Shown: piece by piece, positions 7,160 through 16,598 of the stretch
How positions within the stretch are numbered: the stretch's first letter is position 1
Layout: each line of letters starts with the position of its first letter
Assembly: GCA_026707745.1 (NCBI GenBank)
Contig: JAPOWG010000042.1
Location: forward strand, 1 to 41,622
DNA from: Chloroflexota bacterium
Lineage (GTDB): Bacteria > Chloroflexota > Anaerolineae > Aggregatilineales > Phototrophicaceae
Length of the DNA stretch: 41,622 nt
Direction of reading: 5' to 3'
Program-made: the position numbers and the translations under genes
The notes under the pieces: model-generated
Seen by the model: the letters and a program-made list of their open reading frames with translations, nothing else
Database searches by the model: none
Told to the model about the DNA's origin: nothing

Positions 7160-9937
7160 TTATAGAATGTCGATGGGATCAAGGTCAATCTGCCAACCGG
7201 GCTCTATCGCCAACTGGCGCAGAATCTCGCGCGGGTTGGGTCCCCTCAGAAGCAATTGCCAGCGATAGTGACGATCGACGCGCGTGAAATAGCATGGCAC
7301 CGGACCAATCAGGCTTGTGCCAGTCATGTCATAACGTGTCATCAAAAGCTGGATGCGCTGGGCGGCCGCCGCAGCCTGCTGCTGCGGCTTGTGAGGATCC
7401 GTGTAGCTGAAAACCATACGTGCCAGTCGACGAAACGGAGGATAACCCAATGCCTTTCGATAGGCGATTTCCGACTCGACGAATCCAGCGTAATCGTGCC
7501 GAGAGGCGGCCTGAATGATATAATTGTCGGGCTGGTAGGTCTGCAAGACCACCTTCCCTCCCAGGATACCCCGACCCGCGCGACCGGCCACCTGCGTCAG
7601 CAGTTGGAAGACGCGCTCGCCAGCCCGGAAGTCTGGCAGTGACAGACCCAGATCGGCGCTGACCACGCCGACCAGCGTCACCAGTGGCAGGTCCAAACCC
7701 TTGGCGATCATCTGCGTGCCGATGACAATATCCGCTTCGCCGTCAATGAAACGCTGCAAAATCTCGAAATGCATCTGTGGATTGCTAGCAGTATCCGTGT
7801 CCCAGCGCAGCGTGCGCGCCCCCGGGAAGATATCGCGCAGGGTTTCGTCGACCAACTGCGTGCCGGCGCCGAAGTATCGGATTCTTGATGATTGGCACAT
7901 GGGACACTGCCGGGGTTGCTCTTGGCTGGCGCCACAATGATGACAGCGCAGCGATTGATCAAAGCGATGATAAGTCATAGGGCTGTCGCAGCGGGCGCAT
8001 TCCAGGACATATCCGCAATCCCGGCAGAAGACGTAGGTCGCCTGCCCGCGCCGGTTAAGCAGCATCATGGCTTGCTCGCCGCGATCAAGGACCTCGGCCA
8101 GACTTTGTTCCAACTCGCGGCTGAACATGCTGCTGTTGCCCTGGCGGAGTTCCGTCCGCATATCGACAACCGAGACCGGCGGCAGGTCAATATGGAGCGT
8201 GTCAAAATCGCCGGGCGCATAACGCGGGACGACCCCCGCGCGGTGCGCTTGCTGCTGAATCCGCCGGCGATGTCCCATGATACGTTTGGGCAGTCGCAGA
8301 TAAGTTAAGTGACGCTTTTGCGCGCGATACCAGGAGTGGAGGTCGGGTGTCGCGCTGCCAAGGATCAGGACACCGCCCTTGCGCCTCATGATATGGTCGG
8401 CTACGTCTCGGGCGTGATACTGGGGTTGTCCCCGCCAGGCAATCTGTTTATAGCTGGGGTCGTGTTCTTCGTCGAGGATAATCAAGCCCAGATTGGGCAA
8501 GGGTGTGAACAAGGCCGAACGCGTTCCGACCACCACGGAGATATCGCCCTGGCGCGCCCGCCCCCAGGTATCATAACGCTCGCCGATGGGCAAGCTGCCA
8601 TGCACCATCGCTACACGGCCCGCAAAGCGCTCTGAAACGCGTCGCACTGTCTGTGGGGTCAAGGCGATCTCTGGCACCAGAAAGATGGCTTGCCTGCCTT
8701 GCTCCAGTATTTCCGCGATCGCTCTTAAGTAGATTTCGGTTTTGCCGCTGCCGGTGACGCCATGCAGCAGAAAACGGGCGGACTCACTGCTGTCGTCACC
8801 GTTCCGCCGCAAGGCTGGCAGGATCCTATCCCAAACTGCTTGCTGATCGGGCGTCAAGGGGGGCGGCTCGGTCGGCACAAAGTCCAAATCCTGCAAAGAA
8901 TCGCGCCAGATCCGCTCCTCGCGTATTTCGATGATGCCGACTCGTTCCAGCTTTCGGATACGGTTCGCCGAAGCGCCGGTCGCGGCCCGTATCTCCGAGG
9001 GCGTCGCGGGAGGATTCACTTCAATTATGTGCCGCAAGAGTTGCCCGTAGATCTCGTCGCCGCGCCAGCTCGAGAGTTGCTTCGACACTTCGTCGGGCGT
9101 GGCCTCCAGGAAAATCAGGTCTTGTTGCCCGCGCTCGGTTTTCTCGACGAAAACCAGGCCGAGTTCAATCAATCTGTTTAAGGGCGCGCGGTTCTTCGCG
9201 CCGACCAGTTCCAGCGCCTCTTGAACATCAAGCGCGTCCTCATCTCGCCCCGCGATCAATTCCAGCAAATCGGCATGCTTGACAGGCTTGCCGAGCTTCC
9301 TGGCAAGTTCATCGATCTGATCGTTTGAGAATAGCGGATAGACTCGCGGCTCGGTCTTCCCCCGCGCGGCCGGCGGCGCCAGCACCGATTGACTCTTGAC
9401 CATCCCCCCGTCTTCCAGCAGCGCCAGTTCACGCTCGACAGCTTGTTTGGGAAAGGCTCGCTTCAGTTGCTGCAATCGCCTGGGACCGCGCTGGCGCAAG
9501 TAATCGAGCAGACGTCTCGGCAGCGGTCCTTCGGATTTGACCCGCGTACCGGGCAAGGTCATTTGCTCGGGCGGCCCGTCCGTCAGGTCATCGCGGAAGA
9601 AATGATAGTGCCGGTCGGATTTGCCCGTGAAGCCCGGCGGCAGCAGCAGCCAAACGCAGGGGCCGATCGACGCCAGATAGGTTTCGCTGAGCCAGTTGAC
9701 CAGTTCGATCGCGTCCGCATCAAGCGCCGGCTGCGGATCAAGCAACTCGATCACGGGCTTGGTCTTGGGTATATCGCTTTGGTCGCTGAAGCGCAGGATG
9801 ACGCCGGGTTGCATGGCCACGCCAAATTCCACACGTACCAGCGAACCGGGCTGCAAGTCCGGTTCCAGCTCGGCCGGGATGTGGTAGGTGAAGGTCGACT
9901 TGACCGGCACATTTAGAGCGATCTCGGCATAGCGCAT
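7160..9937 (-). CDS. priA: Primosomal protein N' (replication restart helicase PriA)
   Basis: This 925-residue protein is a superfamily 2 DNA helicase that reloads the replisome at stalled forks. The N-terminal 3'-DNA-binding domain begins at once with the family's opening, MRYAEIALNVP. A long linker with winged-helix character follows. The Walker A motif GVTGSGKTE lies near residue 395 and the Walker B/DEEH motif, LIILDEEHD, near residue 487. A zinc module of paired cysteines (CRDCGYVLECARC, then CHHCG, then CPMC) spans about residues 635-685 between the helicase lobes. The C-terminal lobe has QVAGRAGRG. It is about 100-190 residues longer than common PriA proteins, mostly in the linker before the helicase. 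The 3' end meets an inverted-repeat cluster at 7036-7088. Identification is firm. Confidence 0.96.
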   Translation of the reverse strand: MRYAEIALNVPVKSTFTYHIPAELEPDLQPGSLVRVEFGVAMQPGVILRFSDQSDIPKTKPVIELLDPQPALDADAIELVNWLSETYLASIGPCVWLLLPPGFTGKSDRHYHFFRDDLTDGPPEQMTLPGTRVKSEGPLPRRLLDYLRQRGPRRLQQLKRAFPKQAVERELALLEDGGMVKSQSVLAPPAARGKTEPRVYPLFSNDQIDELARKLGKPVKHADLLELIAGRDEDALDVQEALELVGAKNRAPLNRLIELGLVFVEKTERGQQDLIFLEATPDEVSKQLSSWRGDEIYGQLLRHIIEVNPPATPSEIRAATGASANRIRKLERVGIIEIREERIWRDSLQDLDFVPTEPPPLTPDQQAVWDRILPALRRNGDDSSESARFLLHGVTGSGKTEIYLRAIAEILEQGRQAIFLVPEIALTPQTVRRVSERFAGRVAMVHGSLPIGERYDTWGRARQGDISVVVGTRSALFTPLPNLGLIILDEEHDPSYKQIAWRGQPQYHARDVADHIMRRKGGVLILGSATPDLHSWYRAQKRHLTYLRLPKRIMGHRRRIQQQAHRAGVVPRYAPGDFDTLHIDLPPVSVVDMRTELRQGNSSMFSRELEQSLAEVLDRGEQAMMLLNRRGQATYVFCRDCGYVLECARCDSPMTYHRFDQSLRCHHCGASQEQPRQCPMCQSSRIRYFGAGTQLVDETLRDIFPGARTLRWDTDTASNPQMHFEILQRFIDGEADIVIGTQMIAKGLDLPLVTLVGVVSADLGLSLPDFRAGERVFQLLTQVAGRAGRGILGGKVVLQTYQPDNYIIQAASRHDYAGFVESEIAYRKALGYPPFRRLARMVFSYTDPHKPQQQAAAAAQRIQLLMTRYDMTGTSLIGPVPCYFTRVDRHYRWQLLLRGPNPREILRQLAIEPGWQIDLDPIDIL

Positions 9938-10064
9938 GGGGCGACGCCTTGTTCTCCCGCTATTGGTGGAGGTACGATTTTAAGTCATTGGCCCATGGTC
10001 GCCAACAATCGGTTTTGGCAGCGGCTTGCCGAAACGCGTTTGGGCGCTCGCCATGTCCCGGCGT

Positions 10065-10070
10065 TATAAT
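10065..10070 (+). promoter_or_regulatory. -10 box (TATAAT) for the N-acetyltransferase-like gene
   Basis: A perfect TATAAT sits 17 bp before the start codon at 10088, which implies a very short leader. The best upstream -35 candidate is TTGGGC at 10040-10045 with a long 19-bp spacer, so it is only weakly supported. Confidence 0.45.
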
Positions 10071-10087
10071 AGGGTCATTATGTTCAG

Positions 10088-10933
10088 ATGGATCAAGTGC
10101 CGATGACCGCAAGTCCTCCGCTCGACGGCGCTCTGGCGACACGTGTCTTGCAGCGTTTTGGCATGCCGGATCGTCCGCAAGCAACTGAAAGCACGCTACG
10201 ACACTTGCTCGACAGGTACACGCGCATCGTACCTTGGGAAAGCGCTTCGCGCATTGTCCGCCGGGCAAAGCATGACTCGCAGGAGGACTGCCCCGTTTTT
10301 GCCGAGGCCTTTTGGGAGAGCGCGCTCGAACGGGGTACCGGCGGCACTTGCTACGAGAGCAATTACGCTTTCTTTAGCTTGCTGCGACGCCTTGGTTATG
10401 ACGGGTACTTGACCATCAACGACATGGGAACATCGATCGGCTGCCACAGCGCCATCATCATCTGGCTGGAAGGACGCAAGCACCTGGTGGATGTTGGTTT
10501 TCCGCTGCACGCCGTCTTGCCTTTGCCCGAGCCTGAGACTGAAACGGTAACGGTTGAAGGTCAGTTTTTCCACTACCGGATCATAGCAGGCGAAGCGAGT
10601 CGCTACAGCATTTGGCGCCATCCGCATCCGCGAGACCTGGTTTTCACGCTTGTCGACGAACCGGTATCGGATGTCGATTATCGCGCGATCACGGTTCATG
10701 ATTATCGCCACGATGGCGGTCAGTTTCTGAACGAGGTCGTCATTCACAAAGTGATCAATGAGGAACTGTGGCGCTTCAACAGCGACGATTCGCCCCCGCA
10801 TTTGCAAGTCTTCGTAGACGGGCGACGGCAAAATCATTACCTGGACGGCGATGTCGCCGGGCAATTGGCGTCGACTTTCGACATGGATCGCGTCACTGTG
10901 GCAGGAGCGATGCGCGCGATGGGCTTAACATAG
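10088..10933 (+). CDS. Arylamine N-acetyltransferase-like protein
   Basis: This 281-residue protein fits the arylamine N-acetyltransferase family, whose members move an acyl group from CoA to aromatic amines or act as amide synthases. The catalytic triad is visible: Cys88 in GTGGTCYE (the family's RGGxCxE site, here without the leading Arg), His120 in CHSAI and Asp135 in LVDVGF. The 15-residue His-Asp spacing matches known NATs. The second half, about residues 140-281, is beta-rich as expected and less conserved. The start at 10088 is 17 bp after a TATAAT box; an alternative ATG lies at 10103. Neither has a clear ribosome-binding site, which fits a very short leader. It converges with the aldolase gene, with a 10-bp gap. 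The natural substrate is unknown. Confidence 0.8.
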   Translation: MDQVPMTASPPLDGALATRVLQRFGMPDRPQATESTLRHLLDRYTRIVPWESASRIVRRAKHDSQEDCPVFAEAFWESALERGTGGTCYESNYAFFSLLRRLGYDGYLTINDMGTSIGCHSAIIIWLEGRKHLVDVGFPLHAVLPLPEPETETVTVEGQFFHYRIIAGEASRYSIWRHPHPRDLVFTLVDEPVSDVDYRAITVHDYRHDGGQFLNEVVIHKVINEELWRFNSDDSPPHLQVFVDGRRQNHYLDGDVAGQLASTFDMDRVTVAGAMRAMGLT

Positions 10934-10943
10934 GGCGAGGACT

Positions 10944-12035
10944 TTAGGCGATTGTCACATCCTCGTTCAGATAGACATCTTGAATCGCGTTTAACAGGCG
11001 AGCGCCTTCCGCCATGGGACGCTGGAAGGCTTTGCGCCCACTGATCAAGCCCATGCCGCCGGCGCGCTTATTGATGACCGCTGTCTTGACCGCCTCGGCG
11101 AAATCGTTAACGCCGCTGGCGCCGCCGGAGCTAATCAAGCCGACCTTGCCCATGTAACCGTTGGCGACCTGGTAGCGGGTCAGGTCGATGGGATGATCGC
11201 TGCTGAGTTCGCTGTAGATCCGTTCGTCGAGTTTGCCGTAGGAGGAATCTCCACTGTTAAGCGCCTTGTAACCACCGTTCTGTGTGGGCAACTTCTGCTT
11301 GACGATATCGGCGCTCAGCGTCACGCCCAGGTGATTGGCTTGCCCGGTGAGATCGGCGCTGGATTCGTGGTTGGCGCCGTTGAGCGTGAAGGCGGGATTA
11401 CGCATATAGCACCAGAGGATGGTCGCCATGCCCAATTCGTGAGCATGTTGAAATGCATCGGCAACTTCGATCATTTGGCGGTTGGAGTCCTCCGAGCCGA
11501 AATAGACGGTGGCTCCGATTGCGACAGCGCCCATATCCCATGCTTGCTTGACCGTCCCGAACATGACCTGCTCGTGAGAATTGGGATAGGTAACCAGTTC
11601 GTTGTGATTGATCTTGACGATATAGGGGATACGATGGGCAAATCGACGCGCGGTCATACCCAGAACGCCAAAGGTTGATGCGACGGCGTTACAGCCGCCT
11701 TCCAGGGCCAATTCGATTATCCGCGCCGGATCGAAGTAGGCGGGGTTGGGCGCAAAGGAGGCGCCCGCCGAATGCTCGATACCCTGGTCAACGGGCAAGA
11801 TCGAGACATATCCCGTGCCGGCAAGGCGACCGTTATCGTAGATCTGCTGCAAACTGCGGATCACTTGCGGAACCCGATCGCTATCCATCCAAACGCGCTC
11901 GGCAAAGTCCGGACCTGGCAGCGCCAGGTTTTCCTTGGGAATGGTGGTGGAAGAGTGGTTCAAGAGATAATCGGCTTCGTCGCCGAGATATTCGGCAACC
12001 TCGTCGACCCGCAACTCTGGGTTTGCTATGGCCAT
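10944..12035 (-). CDS. fbaB: Class I fructose-bisphosphate aldolase (FbaB/DhnA type)
   Basis: This 363-residue TIM-barrel protein matches the FbaB branch of class I aldolases, which form a Schiff base and reversibly cleave fructose 1,6-bisphosphate to dihydroxyacetone phosphate and glyceraldehyde 3-phosphate. Recognisable segments are [10 protein letters not shown] near the N-terminal third, [22 protein letters not shown], the late LISSGGASG phosphate-binding loop, and [15 protein letters not shown] close to the end. Its length is close to the 350 residues of the E. coli enzyme. The ATG at 12035 is preceded by AAGGG, and a TATAAT box lies about 40 bp upstream. It is monocistronic by context: convergent with the NAT-like gene and divergent from the hypothetical gene at 12272. 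It would serve central glycolysis or gluconeogenesis. Confidence 0.92.
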   Translation of the reverse strand: MAIANPELRVDEVAEYLGDEADYLLNHSSTTIPKENLALPGPDFAERVWMDSDRVPQVIRSLQQIYDNGRLAGTGYVSILPVDQGIEHSAGASFAPNPAYFDPARIIELALEGGCNAVASTFGVLGMTARRFAHRIPYIVKINHNELVTYPNSHEQVMFGTVKQAWDMGAVAIGATVYFGSEDSNRQMIEVADAFQHAHELGMATILWCYMRNPAFTLNGANHESSADLTGQANHLGVTLSADIVKQKLPTQNGGYKALNSGDSSYGKLDERIYSELSSDHPIDLTRYQVANGYMGKVGLISSGGASGVNDFAEAVKTAVINKRAGGMGLISGRKAFQRPMAEGARLLNAIQDVYLNEDVTIA

Positions 12036-12072
12036 GATGGAACCCTTGGGCTAATCGGACGGTTCAGCCACA

Positions 12073-12078
12073 ATTATA
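12073..12078 (-). promoter_or_regulatory. -10 box (TATAAT) for fbaB
   Basis: On the minus strand a TATAAT hexamer lies 37 bp upstream of the fbaB ATG, with AAGGG between them as ribosome-binding site. No recognisable TTGACA-like element is found 16-18 bp upstream. Confidence 0.45.
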
Positions 12079-12271
12079 ACAACAATTTACTGGAATTTGC
12101 GACGCCGGGCGAGAAGAGAAACGCACGGGCAAACGACACCTTTCCCGGCGTTTGCGCCCCCGCTTCTATATTGATGTGATGGTGCGAAATTGGGCTCATG
12201 TCCTTTCGCGACTGCGGAGATTTGCCAACCGGACTCAATATGGTACTGTTAGCACATCAGGCGATACAAGA

Positions 12272-12868
12272 ATGACTTTCACTATGCCCGCAAAAGCTAG
12301 CTTGGGCCAACTCCGACAGGCCGCCGAAAAGCGCGACCCTGAACAATGTCAGTTCCTCTTGAAAACGCTCTTCATGGAGCTGGAGTTCTATCTCGCCGTG
12401 GCGGTCGTAGTCGAGCGGGCGCAATCTTTCCTGGAGACCTTCGAGCACTACTACCCGGATGCGGGATTCGCACGGCAGATCCTCATGCAAATGGTCAATA
12501 CCGGCACTGCGCCCTCAAGGCTGCCGCCACAAGCGCTGCGCGACTTCGAATACCCGGGGGCGGCGAATTATATGAAGGCGCTGTCCGACCTGGCTCATGC
12601 TTTGCAGCAGGGTCCTCTACCGCCGCGCATCGGCTATTTGGTCAGCGCGACGGTCAACGCCATCATGGCGGAATTAGTGGAGCATTACTATGGACGACGC
12701 ATGGAACACTGGGGCTTGGTGCGGGAAGACCCGGAATCTTCCGAAGCGCGGGAAATTGCCTACACGTTTTGGACGGATGAGGAGATCGCCTTGCTCGATA
12801 CCGATCACTGGCTGCAAGTGGCGGAAAGCATTGAAGAACATCAGCGGCGACAGATTCGTCAAGGTTGA
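12272..12868 (+). CDS. Hypothetical protein, helical, about 198 residues
   Basis: I do not recognise this family. The protein reading from the ATG at 12272 is soluble and mostly helical, rich in Glu, Leu and Tyr, with no signal peptide, membrane segment or metal motif. A central stretch (about residues 25-75) contains several aromatic residues and FETFEHYYPDAGF. The C-terminal half includes ELVEHYYGRRMEHWG and a charged tail. The frame is open back to 12152, but the upstream 40 residues are basic and unlike the rest, so the later ATG is preferred; 12284 is another option. The stop is followed by the -10 box of the PhyH-like gene, so the two may have separate promoters despite being only 38 bp apart. 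Confidence 0.65.
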   Translation: MTFTMPAKASLGQLRQAAEKRDPEQCQFLLKTLFMELEFYLAVAVVVERAQSFLETFEHYYPDAGFARQILMQMVNTGTAPSRLPPQALRDFEYPGAANYMKALSDLAHALQQGPLPPRIGYLVSATVNAIMAELVEHYYGRRMEHWGLVREDPESSEAREIAYTFWTDEEIALLDTDHWLQVAESIEEHQRRQIRQG

Positions 12869-12877
12869 CACGCTTGT

Positions 12878-12883
12878 TATAAT
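12878..12883 (+). promoter_or_regulatory. -10 box (TATAAT) for the PhyH-like gene
   Basis: A perfect TATAAT lies 24 bp before the ATG at 12907. A perfect TTGACA at 12865-12870 is only 7 bp upstream and overlaps the preceding stop codon, so it cannot be its -35 partner in the usual geometry. Confidence 0.45.
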
Positions 12884-12906
12884 GGTTCCGTCTGAGGATG
12901 CGGGAA

Positions 12907-13749
12907 ATGAGCGTAGACAGTTTTGGCGGCGTCGCGCCGCCAGCCAGCTTATATGATTTCAAGCGACAGATCACCGACGGCATTGACGGCGTCGATAAGG
13001 TCCGCGATGACGACATCTTGCGGTTTCAGGAATTAGGTTTTTTGCTCATCCGCAACGCGATCTCGCAATCCGACATAGTCGCCGCGAGAGCTGGTTTGCG
13101 CGATTTGATCCTGCGGCGCGATACTGACAATATCATGATCGAATCCGCCGCCGCCGAAGGCTTCCATGAGTTGGGCGATGAAGAGCGCATGAACAGCGTG
13201 CGAAAGTTGATGCTGATCGTTCAGTACGATCGTCGCCTGCGCGCGATTGCCGAGGACCCGGGCTTGCTGAGCGTGCTGAAGCGTATCATCGGCGAGACAC
13301 CGGTTCTGACGCAGGATATGGCGATGATCAAGCCACCGCGTATCGGGCGCGAAAAACCCTGGCACCAGGACCTGGCCTACTTCAATTATCCAAAGGACAG
13401 TACCATCGTGGGCGCCTGGATCGCGCTCGATGAAGCCGTGCCGGAAAACGGTTGCATGATGATCATTCCCGGCACCCACCGAGAGGGACCTGTCGTCCAC
13501 TGGACAAGGCGTGATTGGCAAATCTGCGATAGCGATGTGCAGGTGGATCGCTGCGCTGCCGTGCCTATGCAAAGGGGGGACTGTCTGCTCTTCCATTGTC
13601 TTCTGCACCATGGCAGTCCGCCCAGCCGCTCGGAGAAAACGCGCTGGGCGATGCAATTCCATTACGCGCCGGCATGCGTCGCGCCTTATGCCGATAGCGA
13701 AAACCGGCTGCGAACCTTCGGCGCCGAAGGCAAAGATGTCACTTGCTAG
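12907..13749 (+). CDS. Phytanoyl-CoA dioxygenase (PhyH) family protein
   Basis: This 280-residue protein belongs to the Fe(II)/2-oxoglutarate-dependent PhyH family of hydroxylases. The iron-binding facial triad is present: His153 and Asp155 in WHQDLAYF, and a distal His at 234 or 235 in LLHHGS. The 2-oxoglutarate-binding Arg is probably Arg246 in TRWAMQFHY. The core NGCMMIIPGTHREGPV between them is also typical. Bacterial members act on diverse small molecules, so the substrate cannot be named. The ATG at 12907 is chosen over 12898 because GAGG sits nine bases upstream. A TATAAT box lies just before it. A small membrane-protein gene follows nine bases after the stop and is probably co-transcribed. 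Confidence 0.86.
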   Translation: MSVDSFGGVAPPASLYDFKRQITDGIDGVDKVRDDDILRFQELGFLLIRNAISQSDIVAARAGLRDLILRRDTDNIMIESAAAEGFHELGDEERMNSVRKLMLIVQYDRRLRAIAEDPGLLSVLKRIIGETPVLTQDMAMIKPPRIGREKPWHQDLAYFNYPKDSTIVGAWIALDEAVPENGCMMIIPGTHREGPVVHWTRRDWQICDSDVQVDRCAAVPMQRGDCLLFHCLLHHGSPPSRSEKTRWAMQFHYAPACVAPYADSENRLRTFGAEGKDVTC

Positions 13750-13758
13750 GGGAAAAGC

Positions 13759-14037
13759 ATGACCTTGCTTATTTTTCTCGCGCTCAACCTGGTACTGATG
13801 GCCGGGCTATTCCTGGTCGGCGTCTACCTGTTTTTGCAGGTGGAAGACAAAAGAAAGCGCAATAAGTTGCGGCTGCTCGATTCCAGAGCGGATATGTCCG
13901 AACTGCAAGCGATGCTAAAGGCGGAACGTCACGACGAAGCGCTGCAGCACTTGATGCAAGCTGATAACATTGATCGTTTTTCGGCAGAAAAAGCCATCGA
14001 GGGACTGACGCGGCAGGACATCGGAAAAACCCGTTAA
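13759..14037 (+). CDS. Small membrane-anchored hypothetical protein
   Basis: This 92-residue protein has a strongly hydrophobic N-terminal helix (about residues 2-27), then a basic stretch KRKRNK, then a soluble helical part. The topology suggests a membrane anchor with a cytoplasmic tail. The start has a good ribosome-binding site (GGGGA seven to eight bases upstream). It lies nine bases after the PhyH-like gene, and its last four bases overlap the end of the convergent glycosyltransferase gene. I do not recognise the family. Confidence 0.6.
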   Translation: MTLLIFLALNLVLMAGLFLVGVYLFLQVEDKRKRNKLRLLDSRADMSELQAMLKAERHDEALQHLMQADNIDRFSAEKAIEGLTRQDIGKTR

Positions 14038-15233
14038 GCGACGCCCACCTCCAGATGAGCGAGGATACGTTTTGCGCGAACGGTCCAAGTGTAATTCGCC
14101 ATAACCTGCTCCCGCGCCTTGGCGCCCAGTTTCCGCCGTAATTCAGAATCTCGTTGCAAAGCGTGGATCGCCGCTGACCAGGCCCCGACATTATCCGGCG
14201 GGACGAGCAAGGCCGTTTCGCCATTCTGTAGCACATCGGACCAACCGGGCAAATCCGAGGCGACGATTGCGCAAGCCGACGCCATGTATTCGAACAACTT
14301 GAGGGGAGAGGTATAACGCGCGAATTGCGCTGTCGCCGGATGGGGCATGGCGCAGACGTCGAAGGCGCGAAGGTACAGGGGGACGTCGCCCGGCGGGACA
14401 TGACCAACGGGAATGAGGCGATCTTCAGGCAGTCCCAATTCGATCCACTGCCGCTTGAGCGCGCGGGCGTCCACGGACTGCCCGCCCACCAGCGCCAATT
14501 GCGCCCCTTCGACATTCGCTATCGCAGCCAGCAACGTGCCAACGCCCTTGTCCAGACCAATCATTTTCAGGCTGCCGACGTAACCAACGAGGAAGGCGTC
14601 GTCGTCCCAGCCCAGTCTTCGGCGCGCCTCGAAGGTATCTGGCAGCGTCTCGAACCGAGCGCGTCGGATGCCGTCATGCGCGGCGATGATACGCCTGGCG
14701 TCAGCGTCACGCATTTCGACGAGATCGTCGCGCAATTGCGGCGTAATTGCGATGACGCTGCCGACGCCTCGGCAGACGGCGCGCTGCAAGGCCGCACCCC
14801 GTCGCGATGACGGGAAGAGATGCGCTTCGTAGGCCAGTGACCGTTTTGGCTTGAGCCAGGAAAGCAGAACCAGCAGCAACTCATCGCGACTATAGAAGAC
14901 ATCGGCATGGATAAAAGGCAGCGCGAATAGCATCACCAGCGCGTAGGACAGCGCCAGCAGGTAAAAGGCAAAGCGCGCGCCGGCGCTTTCCGCCGGGAAA
15001 AGCGGGAAAAGATCGAGACAGAGCAGGCGACGAATCCTGAAGTTGCGCTGGACGCCGTAATATGCGTAGGGGTCCGTTATTCGCCGCATCTGCGGGGTGT
15101 TCCAGCGGCGCGAGACCCAGAGGGTCACGTCATAACCGGCAGCGGCAAAGGCCTCGCAGTTCTGCATGATTTGCAGCCCGTGCGCCCTTTCCGTGGGCAG
15201 ACGCATCAGCGAGATATAGTGCAGCTTGGGCAT
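14034..15233 (-). CDS. Glycosyltransferase, GT4-like
   Basis: This 399-residue GT-B-fold protein resembles family 4 glycosyltransferases. The N-terminal Rossmann half opens with PKLHYISLMRLPTERAHG, which includes the acceptor-side loop. The C-terminal nucleotide-sugar half has LVGYVGSL, ALVGG, and the donor-binding segment SPLKLFEYMASACAIVASDLPG, followed by NGETALLVPP. These enzymes transfer a sugar from a nucleotide donor to a lipid, polysaccharide or small molecule. A hydrophobic stretch at about residues 85-110 may be membrane-associated. The ATG at 15233 is preferred over an upstream TTG because AGGAGAG lies just before it. The MFS transporter gene ends 32 bases upstream, so the two probably form an operon. 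Donor and acceptor are unknown. Confidence 0.85.
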   Translation of the reverse strand: MPKLHYISLMRLPTERAHGLQIMQNCEAFAAAGYDVTLWVSRRWNTPQMRRITDPYAYYGVQRNFRIRRLLCLDLFPLFPAESAGARFAFYLLALSYALVMLFALPFIHADVFYSRDELLLVLLSWLKPKRSLAYEAHLFPSSRRGAALQRAVCRGVGSVIAITPQLRDDLVEMRDADARRIIAAHDGIRRARFETLPDTFEARRRLGWDDDAFLVGYVGSLKMIGLDKGVGTLLAAIANVEGAQLALVGGQSVDARALKRQWIELGLPEDRLIPVGHVPPGDVPLYLRAFDVCAMPHPATAQFARYTSPLKLFEYMASACAIVASDLPGWSDVLQNGETALLVPPDNVGAWSAAIHALQRDSELRRKLGAKAREQVMANYTWTVRAKRILAHLEVGVA

Positions 15234-15265
15234 GGCTCTCCTGTCAACGGGCATGTCAGGGGGCT

Positions 15266-16504
15266 TCAAATCTCCTGAGTCTGCCGCGGCAGCAACATGC
15301 TGAGAACCCCAGCGACAGCGATGATGACGGCGACGATCTGGAAGGTGGTCGCCAAACCAATGTAGTCCGAGACAGCGCCGATGATCAGCGTGCCGATGGC
15401 GCCGGTGCCGAAGATGAAACCCAGAATCGCGCCCGAAGCAAAGCCCTTGCGCATCGGGATCAGATCTTGCGCCATCACAACAATCAAGCTGTGCGCGCCA
15501 CCTGACAATCCGCCAGCGGCGATCGACAGCATGAAAGCGACAGGACCCTCATAGGCGGGCAGCAGGTAAAAGGCCGGCGCCGAACTCAACATGCTCAGCA
15601 TCATGACCAGGCGCCGGTCGAAGCGATCGGCCAGACGACCGAAGACCAGACCCGACACGGCGGATGCGATCCAGTAGGCAGTGGTGATCGTGCCGTAGGC
15701 GGCGGGATCCCAACCTTTTTGCTCAAAAAGGACCGGCACGAAGGAGACTGATCCTTGCTGCCCCACTCCGCGAAGTACGACGATCAGCCCGAGAATGATA
15801 AAGGCCAACAGGGGAAAATGCTGATTTTTGCCGTTGGCGGGGTCGTCTTGGCGCTGTTTGCGCTGTTGATGATGTTCATGGTGCTTGGGAATGCTGGTCG
15901 ACATCAGCAGCACGCCGGGTATGGCGGCAAAGCCCAGCACAATGATTGGCGTCAGATTGTCCTGGACGCCGAAGTAGCTTAAGCCGACCGTTTGACCCAG
16001 CCTGCCCAGCAGGTCGGGATTGGCCAGATCGAGTAAGATACCGGCGATAGCTGGTCCCAGCGCCAGACCGGTCTGCCCCATCAAGAAGAAGATCGCCATG
16101 TTAAAGGCGGAGCGGCGCGGCACGGATTCAGCCGCATGCAGAGCGCCTACGGGGTGCAAGGCGCCGCTGCCAACGGTAGCGATTACCAAGGGGACGAACA
16201 TGAGCCAGTACTGTCGCGTGTATGCCGCCAGCAGGATCGAGATCGTGAACATGCAAACGTGGAAGGCGAGGCCCAGCGAGCCGATCCAGCGCCCGCCGCT
16301 GCGATCGGCCAGGATACCGAAGAAGGGCTGGGTGAAGGCGCCAAACAATTGCGACAAGCTGACCGCGAGACCGATCTGGGCATTGCTCATCGGGAGCATG
16401 CCGGCCGCCAGGAAGGTTAGAATGACCGGCACCATCGATGTGAAAACATCGTTTGTCAAGTGACCGATGCAGACCGACCACAACAGGCGGTGTTTAGGCG
16501 GCAT
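15266..16504 (-). CDS. MFS transporter, fosmidomycin-resistance (Fsr)-like
   Basis: This 412-residue membrane protein has the 12-helix MFS layout. The opening LLWSVCIGHLTNDVFTSMVP, the helix 2-3 loop FGILADRSGGRWIGS and the segment GSGALHPVGALHAAE recall Fsr-type exporters. A His- and Lys-rich cytoplasmic loop (about residues 210-230) separates the two six-helix halves. The second half repeats the loop motif as FGRLADRFDRRL. The ATG at 16504 has a strong AAGGAAGGA ribosome-binding site. The glycosyltransferase gene follows immediately on the same strand, which hints at export of a glycosylated product or simple co-transcription. The substrate is not known. Confidence 0.85.
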   Translation of the reverse strand: MPPKHRLLWSVCIGHLTNDVFTSMVPVILTFLAAGMLPMSNAQIGLAVSLSQLFGAFTQPFFGILADRSGGRWIGSLGLAFHVCMFTISILLAAYTRQYWLMFVPLVIATVGSGALHPVGALHAAESVPRRSAFNMAIFFLMGQTGLALGPAIAGILLDLANPDLLGRLGQTVGLSYFGVQDNLTPIIVLGFAAIPGVLLMSTSIPKHHEHHQQRKQRQDDPANGKNQHFPLLAFIILGLIVVLRGVGQQGSVSFVPVLFEQKGWDPAAYGTITTAYWIASAVSGLVFGRLADRFDRRLVMMLSMLSSAPAFYLLPAYEGPVAFMLSIAAGGLSGGAHSLIVVMAQDLIPMRKGFASGAILGFIFGTGAIGTLIIGAVSDYIGLATTFQIVAVIIAVAGVLSMLLPRQTQEI

Positions 16505-16598
16505 TAACTCAATCCTTCCTTAATGCAGGCGGCAATGATAAACCTGCCTGCGGGACTTGAGAATGTAGATTAACGGAATTTCCTGAGTCAAAGGAAAA

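Noticed and set aside
12865..12870. Perfect TTGACA before the PhyH-like gene
   Set aside because: Only 7 bp from the TATAAT box, and it overlaps the stop codon of the preceding gene; the spacing cannot work as a sigma-70 promoter.
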